Assembly (NCBI GenBank): GCA_023436925.1
Contig: JAEZHJ010000043.1
Span: 1 to 18,997, forward strand
Length of the DNA stretch: 18,997 nt
Direction of reading: 5' to 3'
Source: Actinomycetes bacterium
GTDB taxonomy: Bacteria > Actinomycetota > Actinomycetes > Propionibacteriales > Propionibacteriaceae
Shown: positions 1 to 5,859 of the stretch, piece after piece
Position numbering within the stretch: position 1 is the stretch's first letter
Layout of the letters: each line of letters opens with the position of its first letter
Translations under genes and position numbers: made by a program
Notes under the pieces: generated by a model
The model's input: the letters and a program-made list of their open reading frames with translations, nothing else
Database searches by the model: none
What the model was told of the DNA's origin: nothing

Positions 1-296
1 GTCTCGGTACGGGCCGGCGCCGGAGCATCGGTGGTCGCCGCAGCCGGTGCCTTGGCGGCGGGCTGGGCGGCGGGCTTGGGGGCGGGCCGGGCGGCCGGCT
101 TGGCCTCCGGCGCGGGCGAGGGGGCAGGCGCAGCGGTGGACGCCGCGAACTTCTCCTTGATTCGGCGCTCAACCGGCGCCTCGATGGTCGACGATGCCGA
201 CCGTACGAACTCTCCCATGTCGTTGATGGTCTTCAGCAAAGCTTTGCTGTCGACCCCGAGCTCCTTGGCGAGCTCGTAGACGCGGACCTTGGCCAC
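1..296 (-). CDS. infB: Translation initiation factor IF-2, N-terminal part
   Basis: This is the 5' end of the IF-2 gene; the rest lies beyond the left edge. IF-2 is the GTPase that brings initiator fMet-tRNA to the 30S subunit. The first residues read VAKVRVYELAKELGVDSKAL, which is the conserved IF2_N fold found at the start of actinobacterial IF-2. After about residue 50 comes a low-complexity Ala/Pro linker (repeats of A-A-P, P-A-P-K and A-A-K), as usual between the N-terminal domain and the GTPase core. The start is GTG at 296-294, preceded by a clear AAGGAG at 301-306 with 4 bases between them. About 98 codons are visible, so no GTPase motif can be checked. It lies 190 nt downstream of ylxR and is probably transcribed with it. 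Confidence 0.95.
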   Translation of the reverse strand, partial: MAKVRVYELAKELGVDSKALLKTINDMGEFVRSASSTIEAPVERRIKEKFAASTAAPAPSPAPEAKPAARPAPKPAAQPAAKAPAAATTDAPAPARTE

Positions 297-486
297 TACT
301 CTCCTTCAGGTCCGCGCGGCGCGCAGGACCAGCTAGTCGTTTGTGCTCATTTCTGGGTACTCATCGAGTGGTCATGAGCGTTAGCCCACTTTCTGGTTGT
401 GTCCGCCACGGCGGCGGACGCGCGTCGGTCAGTCTACCGCGTCACGCCGCTCAGGCTTAATCGGGTCGAACCGCGTCCACCCGGAG
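297..486 (-). other. ylxR-infB intergenic leader
   Basis: This is the longest gene-free stretch in the window, 190 nt between the ylxR stop and the infB start. Read on the minus strand it holds a 7-bp GC-rich hairpin (401-419), a 5-codon mini-ORF with no ribosome site (ATG at 350, stop TAG at 333-335, M-S-T-N-D), and the infB ribosome-binding site. I see no TANNNT box well placed for a separate infB promoter. It is most simply an infB leader, and no function is shown. Confidence 0.4.
401..419 (-). other. Hairpin in the ylxR-infB leader
   Basis: GTCCGCC and GGCGGAC form a perfect 7-bp stem around a 5-nt loop. It lies 67 nt past the ylxR stop and about 105 nt before the infB start on the transcribed minus strand. 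No T-run follows it on either strand. It could be a weak terminator, an attenuator or a leader structure, and the sequence does not decide between them. Confidence 0.4.
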
Positions 487-738
487 CTACGGAGCGGCGG
501 CCAGCCCGCCCAGCAGTTCCCGCACCTGGGCGCCGTCCAGGTCGCGGCGCAGCCCTCGCTGGACGCCCCGGTTGCGCAGCACCAGCGGCGCGCACGCAGG
601 ATGGAGGTTGACCCCGCGCCCCGGCTCGCGGCGGCGGGGGTCGATGACGACCCGCCCGCCCTGCCAGACCAGCCGCACCAGCCGGTCGGTCGGCACGCGT
701 TCCCGGCAGCCGGCGCACATTCGGATCACCTCGGCCAT
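487..738 (-). CDS. ylxR: YlxR (DUF448) RNA-binding protein
   Basis: This 83-residue protein has the hallmark N-terminus of the YlxR family (RMCAGCRERVP at residues 6-16) and the later R-E-P-G-R-G-V-N-L-H segment. In Bacillus subtilis the family member, also called RnpM, binds RNA including the RNase P RNA. YlxR normally sits between nusA and infB. Here it precedes infB as expected, but a plus-strand lipoprotein gene (863-1501) separates it from nusA. No Shine-Dalgarno sequence precedes the ATG at 738. Instead a TAAGCT -10-like box ends exactly 6 nt before the ATG, so a leaderless transcript is likely (inference). Length is normal for the family. Confidence 0.92.
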   Translation of the reverse strand: MAEVIRMCAGCRERVPTDRLVRLVWQGGRVVIDPRRREPGRGVNLHPACAPLVLRNRGVQRGLRRDLDGAQVRELLGGLAAAP

Positions 739-750
739 CCCGACAGCTTA
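739..750 (-). promoter_or_regulatory. Candidate leaderless promoter of ylxR-infB
   Basis: On the minus strand TAAGCT (745-750) fits the actinobacterial TANNNT -10 box and is followed by 6 nt and then the ylxR ATG, which places the transcript start on the start codon. No convincing -35 box was found. The neighbouring lipoprotein gene runs the other way, so ylxR and infB need a promoter here unless nusA transcripts read through about 760 nt. The 9-mer GACAGCTTA (plus strand) recurs upstream of rimP. Confidence 0.5.
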
Positions 751-847
751 AGGCAGCGACCGGGAGTCCCGCCCTTCACAGCAGGCTCTCAGCACTCGCC
801 CAGCCGTCACCCATGGCGCCGAGGTCTTCTGGTGGGGAAACAGACCG

Positions 848-854
848 AAAGGAG
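848..854 (+). promoter_or_regulatory. Ribosome-binding site of the lipoprotein gene
   Basis: AAAGGAG lies 8 nt before the ATG at 863. It is one of the best Shine-Dalgarno sequences in the window. It fixes the start of the plus-strand lipoprotein gene and supports it being a real gene rather than a shadow frame. Confidence 0.8.
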
Positions 855-862
855 CCCCTCCC

Positions 863-1501
863 ATGATTCGACGCCGCACAGCTGCCATCGCTGCGGGCGC
901 CGTCCTCTTGCTCAGCGGTGTTGCCGTCGGCTGCACCGCCGCCGACGCCGGCGCCCCCGACAACAAGCCGGGCGCGGGCGCGCCGTCCGACACCAACAAG
1001 CGTCCGCGCGACCACTCCAAGCTGGTCACCGCCCTGGCCGAGGGCCTCGGCATCGACGAGTCCAAGGCGCAGGCGGCCGTGGACAAGGCCCTCGACGAGG
1101 TGATGGGTGACCGCCGGGATCGTGGCCCCAAGCCTGCGGGCGACCCGGCCGAGAGCAGCAAGCCGGGGGACGGCCAGCCGTCCACCGCGCCGGAGAGCGG
1201 GAAGCCCTCCACCGCCCCGGAGAGCGGGAAGCCCTCCACCGCCCCCGAGACCGGCAAGCCGTCCGCTCCGGCCGGCGAGACGAGCCGCGACTCCATGGCT
1301 CAGCGCCTGGCTGCCGTCATCGCCAAGGAGTTGAACGCCGATGAGGCGAAGGTCCTGCAGATCGTCCAGGACAACATGCCCGAGCGTCCCGAGCCCGGTG
1401 ACCGCGGGGAGCGCGGTGAGCGCGGCGACCGTGGCGAGCGGCCGGGCCGCCCCGATGACAGCGGCAACACCGCGACCCCGTCCCCGGAGCCGACCCGGTA
1501 A
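863..1501 (+). CDS. Putative secreted lipoprotein, low-complexity
   Basis: This is a 212-residue protein of unknown function. It begins with R-R-R, a hydrophobic stretch (about residues 7-22) and a plausible lipobox ending A-V-G-C24, which predicts a lipid-anchored exported protein; the -3 Ala is acceptable but not the usual Leu. Two similar amphipathic helical segments (about residues 52-81 and 144-173, both with L-A-x-x-L-x-x-D-E-x-K patterns) flank a Pro/Ser/Thr linker. That linker holds three 9-residue PSTAPESGK-type repeats (106-132). The tail has five Gly-x-Arg triplets of collagen-like form (179-193). A strong AAAGGAG precedes the ATG. The gene points against nusA, ylxR and infB, and its TAA stop directly abuts the nusA stop. 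It is unlike the surrounding core genes and is probably a lineage-specific insertion. No enzymatic motif is visible. Confidence 0.8.
   Translation: MIRRRTAAIAAGAVLLLSGVAVGCTAADAGAPDNKPGAGAPSDTNKRPRDHSKLVTALAEGLGIDESKAQAAVDKALDEVMGDRRDRGPKPAGDPAESSKPGDGQPSTAPESGKPSTAPESGKPSTAPETGKPSAPAGETSRDSMAQRLAAVIAKELNADEAKVLQIVQDNMPERPEPGDRGERGERGDRGERPGRPDDSGNTATPSPEPTR
1178..1258 (+). repeat. Three tandem 27-bp repeats inside the lipoprotein gene
   Basis: Units 1178-1204, 1205-1231 and 1232-1258 each encode P-S-T-A-P-E-(S/T)-G-K. Unit 2 differs from unit 1 only at synonymous sites, and unit 3 has S to T at position 7. A degenerate further copy follows (P-S-A-P-A-G-E). Such an in-frame array can change copy number by slippage. 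Confidence 0.9.
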
Positions 1502-2470
1502 CTAGACCGCGGTATCCGGACGGATGTCGATCCGCCACCCCGTGAGCCGGGCTGCCAGCCTCGCGTTCTGGCCCTCTCTCCCGATGGCCAGCGAGAGCTG
1601 GTAGTCCGGCACGATCACCCGCGCCGCCTTCGCAGTGGCGTCGGTCACCGTCACGCCGGTCACCTTGGCCGGCGAGAGCGCCTGCGCGACGAACTCCGCC
1701 GGGTCGTCGGAGTAGTCGATGATGTCGATCTTCTCCTCGTTGAGCTCGTGCATCACGGCGCGCACCCGCTGCCCCATCGGGCCGATGCAGGCCCCCTTGG
1801 CTGAGACCTCGGGGGCGTGGCTCAACACCGCGATCTTGGTGCGGTGGCCGGCCTCGCGGGCGATCGCCTTGATCTCCACGACCCCCTTCTCGATCTCGGG
1901 CACCTCGAGCTTGAACAGCTTGGCGACCAGGCCGGGGTGGGTCCGGGAGACCACCACCTGCGGCCCGCGCAGGTCCCGCCGGACGCTCACCACGTAGACC
2001 CGCAGTCGCTTGCCGTGGGTGTACTCCTCGCCCGGGGACTGCTCGGCCTGCGGCATGATCGCCTCGATGCTGCCCAGGTCGACCCGCACCGTGCGGCTGT
2101 CCCGGTCCTGCTGGACGACGCCGGTGAGGATGTCGCCCTCCACCGCGGAGAAGTGACCGAACTTGAGCTCGTCCTCCGCCTCGCGCAGCCGCTGGAAGAT
2201 CACCTGCCGCGCCGTCGCGGCGGCCACCCGTCCGAAGCCCTCGGGGGTGTCGTCGTACTCCCCGACCCGGTTGCCCTCCTCGTCCAGCTCCGGCACGAGA
2301 ACGCTCACCTTGCCGGTCTTGGTGTCGATCGTCACCCGGGCGCCCTCATGGGCGCCGGGCGTCTTGTCGTAGGCGTTGAGCAGGGCATCCTCCAGCGCCC
2401 GCAACAGGACATCCATCCGGATCTCCTTGTCACGCTCCAGTTGCTTGAGCGCCTGCAGGTCGATGTCCAT
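1502..2470 (-). CDS. nusA: Transcription elongation/termination factor NusA
   Basis: NusA binds RNA polymerase and nascent RNA and acts in pausing, termination and rRNA antitermination. The 322-residue protein has the N-terminal polymerase-binding domain (about 1-100), an S1 domain starting near G-D-I-L-T-G-V-V (about 110), KH1 with G-A-C-I-G-P-M-G-Q-R (about 225-235), and KH2 with L-A-I-G-R-E-G-Q-N-A-R (about 291-302). It ends shortly after KH2 without the acidic repeats of enterobacterial NusA, as is normal for Actinomycetota. The start MDIDLQALKQL matches the family. Its ATG overlaps the rimP stop by one base (TGATG), so translation is probably coupled. Its TAG stop touches the TAA stop of the convergent lipoprotein gene with no spacer. 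The usual downstream partners ylxR and infB are split off by that gene. Confidence 0.96.
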   Translation of the reverse strand: MDIDLQALKQLERDKEIRMDVLLRALEDALLNAYDKTPGAHEGARVTIDTKTGKVSVLVPELDEEGNRVGEYDDTPEGFGRVAAATARQVIFQRLREAEDELKFGHFSAVEGDILTGVVQQDRDSRTVRVDLGSIEAIMPQAEQSPGEEYTHGKRLRVYVVSVRRDLRGPQVVVSRTHPGLVAKLFKLEVPEIEKGVVEIKAIAREAGHRTKIAVLSHAPEVSAKGACIGPMGQRVRAVMHELNEEKIDIIDYSDDPAEFVAQALSPAKVTGVTVTDATAKAARVIVPDYQLSLAIGREGQNARLAARLTGWRIDIRPDTAV

Positions 2471-2949
2471 CAGATCTCCTCTTCCTCGTCGGGCAAGCGG
2501 TTGAGTTCGACCTGCACCACGGCCTGGCTGATCCCGGCGAAGTCGACGGTGCACTCGGTGCCGTCGACGTCGAGGACGACCGCGTCGTCGGTGGCCGACA
2601 GGATCCGCCCGAGCAGCGGGCCGTCGGAGCCGGACAGCTCGACCAGCCGGCCCCGGTTGCGCCGGTAGTGCTTGGGTTGCGTGAGTGGACGGCTGACGCC
2701 GCGCGAGGACACCTCCAGGGTGTAGGGGGCGTCGCCGGTCAGGGTGGATTCGTCAAGGGCGGTCGAGATGGCGCGGGTAGCCTCGGCGATCTCGTCGAGC
2801 GAGGGTCCGCGGCCGGCCGGGCCGTCGCCATCGAGGAAGACCCGCAGGACCTTGCGGTGACCGGCCCGCAGCACCTCCACCCTGTCGATCTCGAGGTTGT
2901 GGGCGGCGACGACCGGGGTCAGCAGCCGTTCGAGTTCTGGGGTGTTCAT
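2470..2949 (-). CDS. rimP: Ribosome maturation factor RimP
   Basis: RimP binds the 30S subunit during late assembly. The 159-residue protein has the family signature Y-T-L-E-V-S-S-R-G-V-S-R-P-L (about residues 76-89), followed by the small beta-barrel C-terminal domain (G-R-L-V-E-L ... G-R-I-L-S-A). The C-terminus is acidic (D-E-E-E-E-I). The ATG at 2949 is preceded by AAGGAAG at a suitable distance. It is the first gene of a rimP-nusA unit, with a likely promoter at 2995-3000 just after the proS terminator hairpin. Length is typical. Confidence 0.95.
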   Translation of the reverse strand: MNTPELERLLTPVVAAHNLEIDRVEVLRAGHRKVLRVFLDGDGPAGRGPSLDEIAEATRAISTALDESTLTGDAPYTLEVSSRGVSRPLTQPKHYRRNRGRLVELSGSDGPLLGRILSATDDAVVLDVDGTECTVDFAGISQAVVQVELNRLPDEEEEI

Positions 2950-2994
2950 CGGGGCTTCCTTCGATGCGATTGTGCGGTGATGTTGTGTTGGGAC

Positions 2995-3000
2995 AGCTTA
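2995..3000 (-). promoter_or_regulatory. Candidate -10 box of the rimP-nusA unit
   Basis: On the minus strand TAAGCT directly follows the proS terminator hairpin and lies about 45 nt upstream of the rimP ATG, leaving room for a short leader with the AAGGAAG ribosome site. The surrounding 9-mer is identical to the one at the ylxR start. No -35 box is evident. Confidence 0.4.
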
Positions 3001-3023
3001 TGCGCACCGGGCGGGGTGCGCAT
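3000..3023 (-). terminator. Hairpin terminator of proS
   Basis: A perfect 9-bp stem (ATGCGCACC / GGTGCGCAT) with a 6-nt loop starts 6 nt past the proS stop codon. No T-run follows, which is common for actinobacterial terminators. Its position directly after the gene is the best argument. One stem base is shared with the candidate rimP -10 box. Confidence 0.6.
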
Positions 3024-3029
3024 CCGCTC

Positions 3030-4817
3030 TCAGCCGGCCGACAGAAGGTCGATGATCCGGGCGGCGGCGCCAGTGACCGGCAGGTCGCTGCGCTCCCCGC
3101 TCGCCCGGTCGCGCACCTCCACCAGCCCGTCGGCCAGGCCGCGTCCGACGATCACGACGGTCGGCATCCCGAGCAACTCGGCGTCGGCGAACTTGACCCC
3201 GGGCGAGGCCTTGCGGTCGTCGAGCAGGACGGCGACGCCGGCCGCGTCGAGCTCGGCGGCCAGCTGCTCGGCGGCGGCGAAGACCGCCTCGTCCTTTCCG
3301 GTGGCGACCACCTGCACGTCGAACGGGGCGAGCGTCCGCGGCCAGGCCAGCCCCTTGTCGTCGCAGGTGGCCTCGGCCACCGCGGCGACCGCGCGCGAGA
3401 CGCCGACGCCGTAGGAGCCCATCGTCACCGTGACCAGCTTGCCGTTGGCGTCGAGCACCTTCAGGCCCAGCGCCTCGGCGTACTTGCGTCCGAGCTGGAA
3501 GATGTGTCCCATCTCGATGCCCCGCGCCAGGCTGAGCGGGCCGGACCCGTCGGGCGCCGGGTCGCCGTCGCGGATCTCCGCGACATCGAGGATCCCGTCG
3601 GGGGTGAAGTCGCGGCCGGCCACGACATCGACCTGGTGCCTGTCGGGTTCGTTGGCCCCGGTCACCCAGCGGGTCCCGGTGACGACCCTGGGGTCGACCA
3701 GGTAGCGGATGCCGAACGGGGCCTTCTCCCCCAGCACCTGCACGGGGCTGCCCGAGGTCAGGCTGACCGGGCCGATGTAGCCCTTCACGAGCTGCGGCAG
3801 CGCCGCGAAGTCCTCATCGCCGAAGGGGATGGCCTCGGCCGGGGAGACCGCGGCCTCCAGACGCTTGGCGTCCACCTCGCGGTCGCCCGGCAGTCCGACC
3901 ACCAGCGGCTCGGTCCGGCCGTCGGGGTAGACCAGCTTGAAGACCACGTTCTTCAGGGTGTCCGCAGCCTCCCAGGGACGGTCGGCGCGGACCTCGACCT
4001 GGTTCACCACCGCGACCAGGTCGGCGATCGTGGGCGTGTTCGGGGTGTCGATCACCCGCGCGGGGCCGGCGCTGGACGCGTCCTGCTCGGCCGGCGGCGC
4101 GAAGGTGACCGCCTCCACGTTGGCCGCGTAGCCGCCCGGAGACCGGACGAAGGTGTCCTCGCCGTTCTCGGAGACCGCCAGGAACTCCTCCGAAGCCGAC
4201 CCGCCCATCGCGCCCGAGTGCGCCTTGACGATGACGTATTCCAGCCCGAGCCGGTCGAAGATCCTGATGTAGGCCTCGCGGTGCCGGTTGTAGGACGCGT
4301 CCAGTCCGGCGTCGTCGACGTCGAAGGAGTAGGAGTCCTTCATCACGAACTCACGCCCGCGCAGCAGGCCGGCGCGGGGCCGGGCCTCGTCGCGGTACTT
4401 GGTCTGAATCTGGTACAGCGACAGCGGCAGGTCCTTGTAGGAGGAGTACAGGTCCTTCACCAGCAGGGTGAACATCTCCTCGTGGGTGGGACCGAGCAGG
4501 TAGTCACCGCCCTTGCGGTCCTTGAGGCGGAACAGGTTGGGGCCGTACTCGGTCCACCGTTGGCTCGCCTCGTAGGGCGCCCGCGGCAGCAGCGCCGGGA
4601 ACCGCACCTCCTGGGCCCCGATCGCGTCCATCTCCTCGCGGACCACCTGCTCGACCTTCTGCAGCACCCGCAGGCCCAGCGGCAGCCAGGAGTAGATGCC
4701 CGGCGCGACCCGCCGGATGTACCCGGCCCGGACCAGCAGCTTGTGGCCGGGCAGTTCAGCGTCGGCGGGGTCGTCACGCAGGGTGCGGACGAAGTAGGAG
4801 GAGAGTCGGGTGATCAC
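3030..4817 (-). CDS. proS: Prolyl-tRNA synthetase (bacterial type, with editing domain)
   Basis: This class II synthetase charges tRNA-Pro with proline. The 595-residue protein shows motif 1 (P-G-I-Y-S-W-L-P-L-G near residue 40), motif 2 (R-D-E-A-R-P-R ... R-E-F-V-M-K-D-S-Y-S-F, about 139-165), motif 3 (G-S-Y-G-V-G-V-S-R-A, about 465-474) and the C-terminal anticodon-binding domain. The roughly 180-residue insertion between motifs 2 and 3, with G-L-P-G-D-R-E-V and K-G-Y-I-G-P-V, is the INS editing domain that clears Ala-tRNA-Pro. The start is placed at GTG 4817, giving V-I-T-R-L-S-S-Y-F as in homologues; a longer in-frame start at 4892 lacks family support. There is no Shine-Dalgarno, but TACGCT ends 6 nt upstream, so it may be leaderless. 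It diverges from a YbaK-family deacylase. Confidence 0.95.
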   Translation of the reverse strand: MITRLSSYFVRTLRDDPADAELPGHKLLVRAGYIRRVAPGIYSWLPLGLRVLQKVEQVVREEMDAIGAQEVRFPALLPRAPYEASQRWTEYGPNLFRLKDRKGGDYLLGPTHEEMFTLLVKDLYSSYKDLPLSLYQIQTKYRDEARPRAGLLRGREFVMKDSYSFDVDDAGLDASYNRHREAYIRIFDRLGLEYVIVKAHSGAMGGSASEEFLAVSENGEDTFVRSPGGYAANVEAVTFAPPAEQDASSAGPARVIDTPNTPTIADLVAVVNQVEVRADRPWEAADTLKNVVFKLVYPDGRTEPLVVGLPGDREVDAKRLEAAVSPAEAIPFGDEDFAALPQLVKGYIGPVSLTSGSPVQVLGEKAPFGIRYLVDPRVVTGTRWVTGANEPDRHQVDVVAGRDFTPDGILDVAEIRDGDPAPDGSGPLSLARGIEMGHIFQLGRKYAEALGLKVLDANGKLVTVTMGSYGVGVSRAVAAVAEATCDDKGLAWPRTLAPFDVQVVATGKDEAVFAAAEQLAAELDAAGVAVLLDDRKASPGVKFADAELLGMPTVVIVGRGLADGLVEVRDRASGERSDLPVTGAAARIIDLLSAG

Positions 4818-4829
4818 GGCCACAGCGTA
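4818..4829 (-). promoter_or_regulatory. Candidate leaderless promoter of proS
   Basis: On the minus strand TACGCT (4824-4829) fits TANNNT and is followed by 6 nt and the GTG start codon. No ribosome-binding site lies between. This also supports the chosen proS start over the upstream ATG. No clear -35 box is visible. Confidence 0.4.
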
Positions 4830-4894
4830 GCGAGCCGGCTCGGCATCGCCCGAATCTGCCACTGTCCCAGCCTCCGCCCCTACACCCGCCACGG

Positions 4895-4913
4895 CGGCCG
4901 GGACGCCCGGCCG
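4895..4913. other. Strong hairpin in the proS-ybaK divergent region
   Basis: CGGCCGGG and CCCGGCCG form a perfect 8-bp stem with a 3-nt loop. It lies 45 nt upstream of the ybaK ATG and 65 nt upstream of the proposed proS transcript start. It could fold in the ybaK leader RNA or act as a palindromic protein site. No function is shown. Confidence 0.5.
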
Positions 4914-4958
4914 GGCCCGAAGAGACGGCGGATCGGGCCGCGGCCGGAGCGTGGCATC

Positions 4959-5447
4959 ATGACGGCCGTGACGCAGACCCCGTTGCCAGACTCAGTCCAG
5001 AAGGTCGCCGCCCGGCTCGCCGAGGCAGGCCATCCCCACCAGGTCGTCATGCTGCCGGTGACCGGCCGGACCGCCCAGGACGCGGCGGACGCCCTGGGGG
5101 TCGAACTCGGCCAGATCGCCAAGAGCATCGTCTTCCGGCGCCCCGCCGACGACGCCGCCGTGCTCGTGGTGACCGCCGGCGACCACCGGGTGAACGAGAA
5201 GAAGGTGGCCGCGATCACCGGCCCGCTGGCGCGGGCGGACGCCGAGTTCGTCAAGGCGGCGACCGGGTTCTCGATCGGCGGCGTGTCGCCGGTCGCCCAC
5301 TCCCGGCCGCCGGTCATCGTGATCGATGAGGGCCTGTTCCGGTTCGAGCAGATCTGGGCGGCCGCGGGCCACCCCTACGCCGTCTTCCCGCTCTCCCCTG
5401 CCGAACTGGTGCAGCTCACCGGCGCCCCGGTCGCCGAGGTCTCCTGA
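4959..5447 (+). CDS. YbaK/ProX-family aminoacyl-tRNA deacylase
   Basis: This 162-residue protein belongs to the YbaK/INS-like editing superfamily, whose members hydrolyse mischarged aminoacyl-tRNAs in trans, most often Cys- or Ala-tRNA-Pro. The conserved core is visible: A-K-S-I-V-F (Lys55 being the likely catalytic or substrate-binding lysine), V-N-E-K-K (79-83), and the signature G-F-S-I-G-G-V-S-P-V (103-112), ending with W-A-A-A-G-H-P-Y-A-V-F. The ATG at 4959 is preceded by GGAG at 4946-4949. A downstream GTG at 4968 is a weaker alternative. It diverges from proS, whose product makes the errors this family corrects. The substrate cannot be read from sequence. Its last codons form the left arm of a 12-bp terminator stem shared with the convergent VOC gene. 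Confidence 0.88.
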   Translation: MTAVTQTPLPDSVQKVAARLAEAGHPHQVVMLPVTGRTAQDAADALGVELGQIAKSIVFRRPADDAAVLVVTAGDHRVNEKKVAAITGPLARADAEFVKAATGFSIGGVSPVAHSRPPVIVIDEGLFRFEQIWAAAGHPYAVFPLSPAELVQLTGAPVAEVS

Positions 5448-5467
5448 CCTGGCCGGGTCAGGAGACC
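5438..5467. terminator. Bidirectional hairpin terminator overlapping both gene ends
   Basis: GGTCTCCTGACC and GGTCAGGAGACC form a perfect 12-bp stem with a 6-nt loop. The left arm contains the ybaK TGA (5445-5447) and the right arm the VOC-gene TGA (5458-5460 on the minus strand). Each arm encodes Val-Ser-stop on its own strand, so both proteins end in V-S. The strength and convergent position make a two-way terminator very likely. Confidence 0.82.
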
Positions 5468-5832
5468 CACAGGCAGAACGGGTGACCGACGGGGTCGAGG
5501 CAGACCCTGACGTCGTCCTGCGGCTGGAGATCGGCGAGCGTCGCCCCGCAGGCCAGGGCATGCCGCAGCCCCTCCGCCAGGTCGTCGACCAGCACCTCCA
5601 GGTGGACCTGCATCTGCTGGGCCTGGGCGGTCTGCGGCCACACCGGCGGCACGTGGGTCGGCTCCGCCTGGAAGGCCAGCCCGATCCCCCCGGCCGGATT
5701 GCGCAGCGGGATCCAGTCGTCGTCGACCTCGACCGGGTCGGGCCACCCGAGCAGCCGGGCGTAGAAGCGGGCCAGCCCGATCGGGTCGGGCGCGGCGAGG
5801 GTGACCGTGGTCAGCGTGCAGCGGGCAGCCAT
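5458..5832 (-). CDS. VOC-fold (glyoxalase/bleomycin-resistance-like) protein
   Basis: This small 124-residue protein has the two beta-alpha-beta-beta-beta halves of the vicinal oxygen chelate superfamily. Clues are the start C-T-L-T-T-V-T-L-A-A-P-D-P, then F-Y-A-R-L-L-G-W (about residues 23-30), Q-V-H-L-E-V-L-V-D-D in the middle and the closing D-P-V-G-H-P-F-C-L-W-V. It resembles the glyoxalase-like proteins common in Actinomycetota, many of unknown function. The substrate cannot be predicted. A strong AGGAGG sits 4-5 nt upstream of the ATG at 5832. It follows the GNAT gene by 27 nt on the same strand and is probably the last gene of an ispG-GNAT-VOC unit, ended by the 5438-5467 hairpin. Confidence 0.82.
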   Translation of the reverse strand: MAARCTLTTVTLAAPDPIGLARFYARLLGWPDPVEVDDDWIPLRNPAGGIGLAFQAEPTHVPPVWPQTAQAQQMQVHLEVLVDDLAEGLRHALACGATLADLQPQDDVRVCLDPVGHPFCLWVS

Positions 5833-5859
5833 GGTGCCTCCTGAAGCTCGGAAGTCGGG

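Noticed and set aside
397..1110. Plus-strand frames over ylxR and the start of the lipoprotein gene
   Set aside because: They are shadows in other frames of ylxR (minus) and of the lipoprotein gene, Arg/Pro/Ala-rich and without supporting signals.
1178..1258. Repeat array considered as CRISPR-like or non-coding repeat
   Set aside because: The units are contiguous, 27 bp, in frame, with no spacers and with mostly synonymous changes, so they are coding repeats.
2964..4958. Very long plus-strand open frame running antisense to proS into the ybaK gene
   Set aside because: It is the GC-rich shadow of proS. Its composition (runs of Arg, Gly, Asp, Leu, Val, His) matches no family, and only the last part (from 4959) is a real gene.
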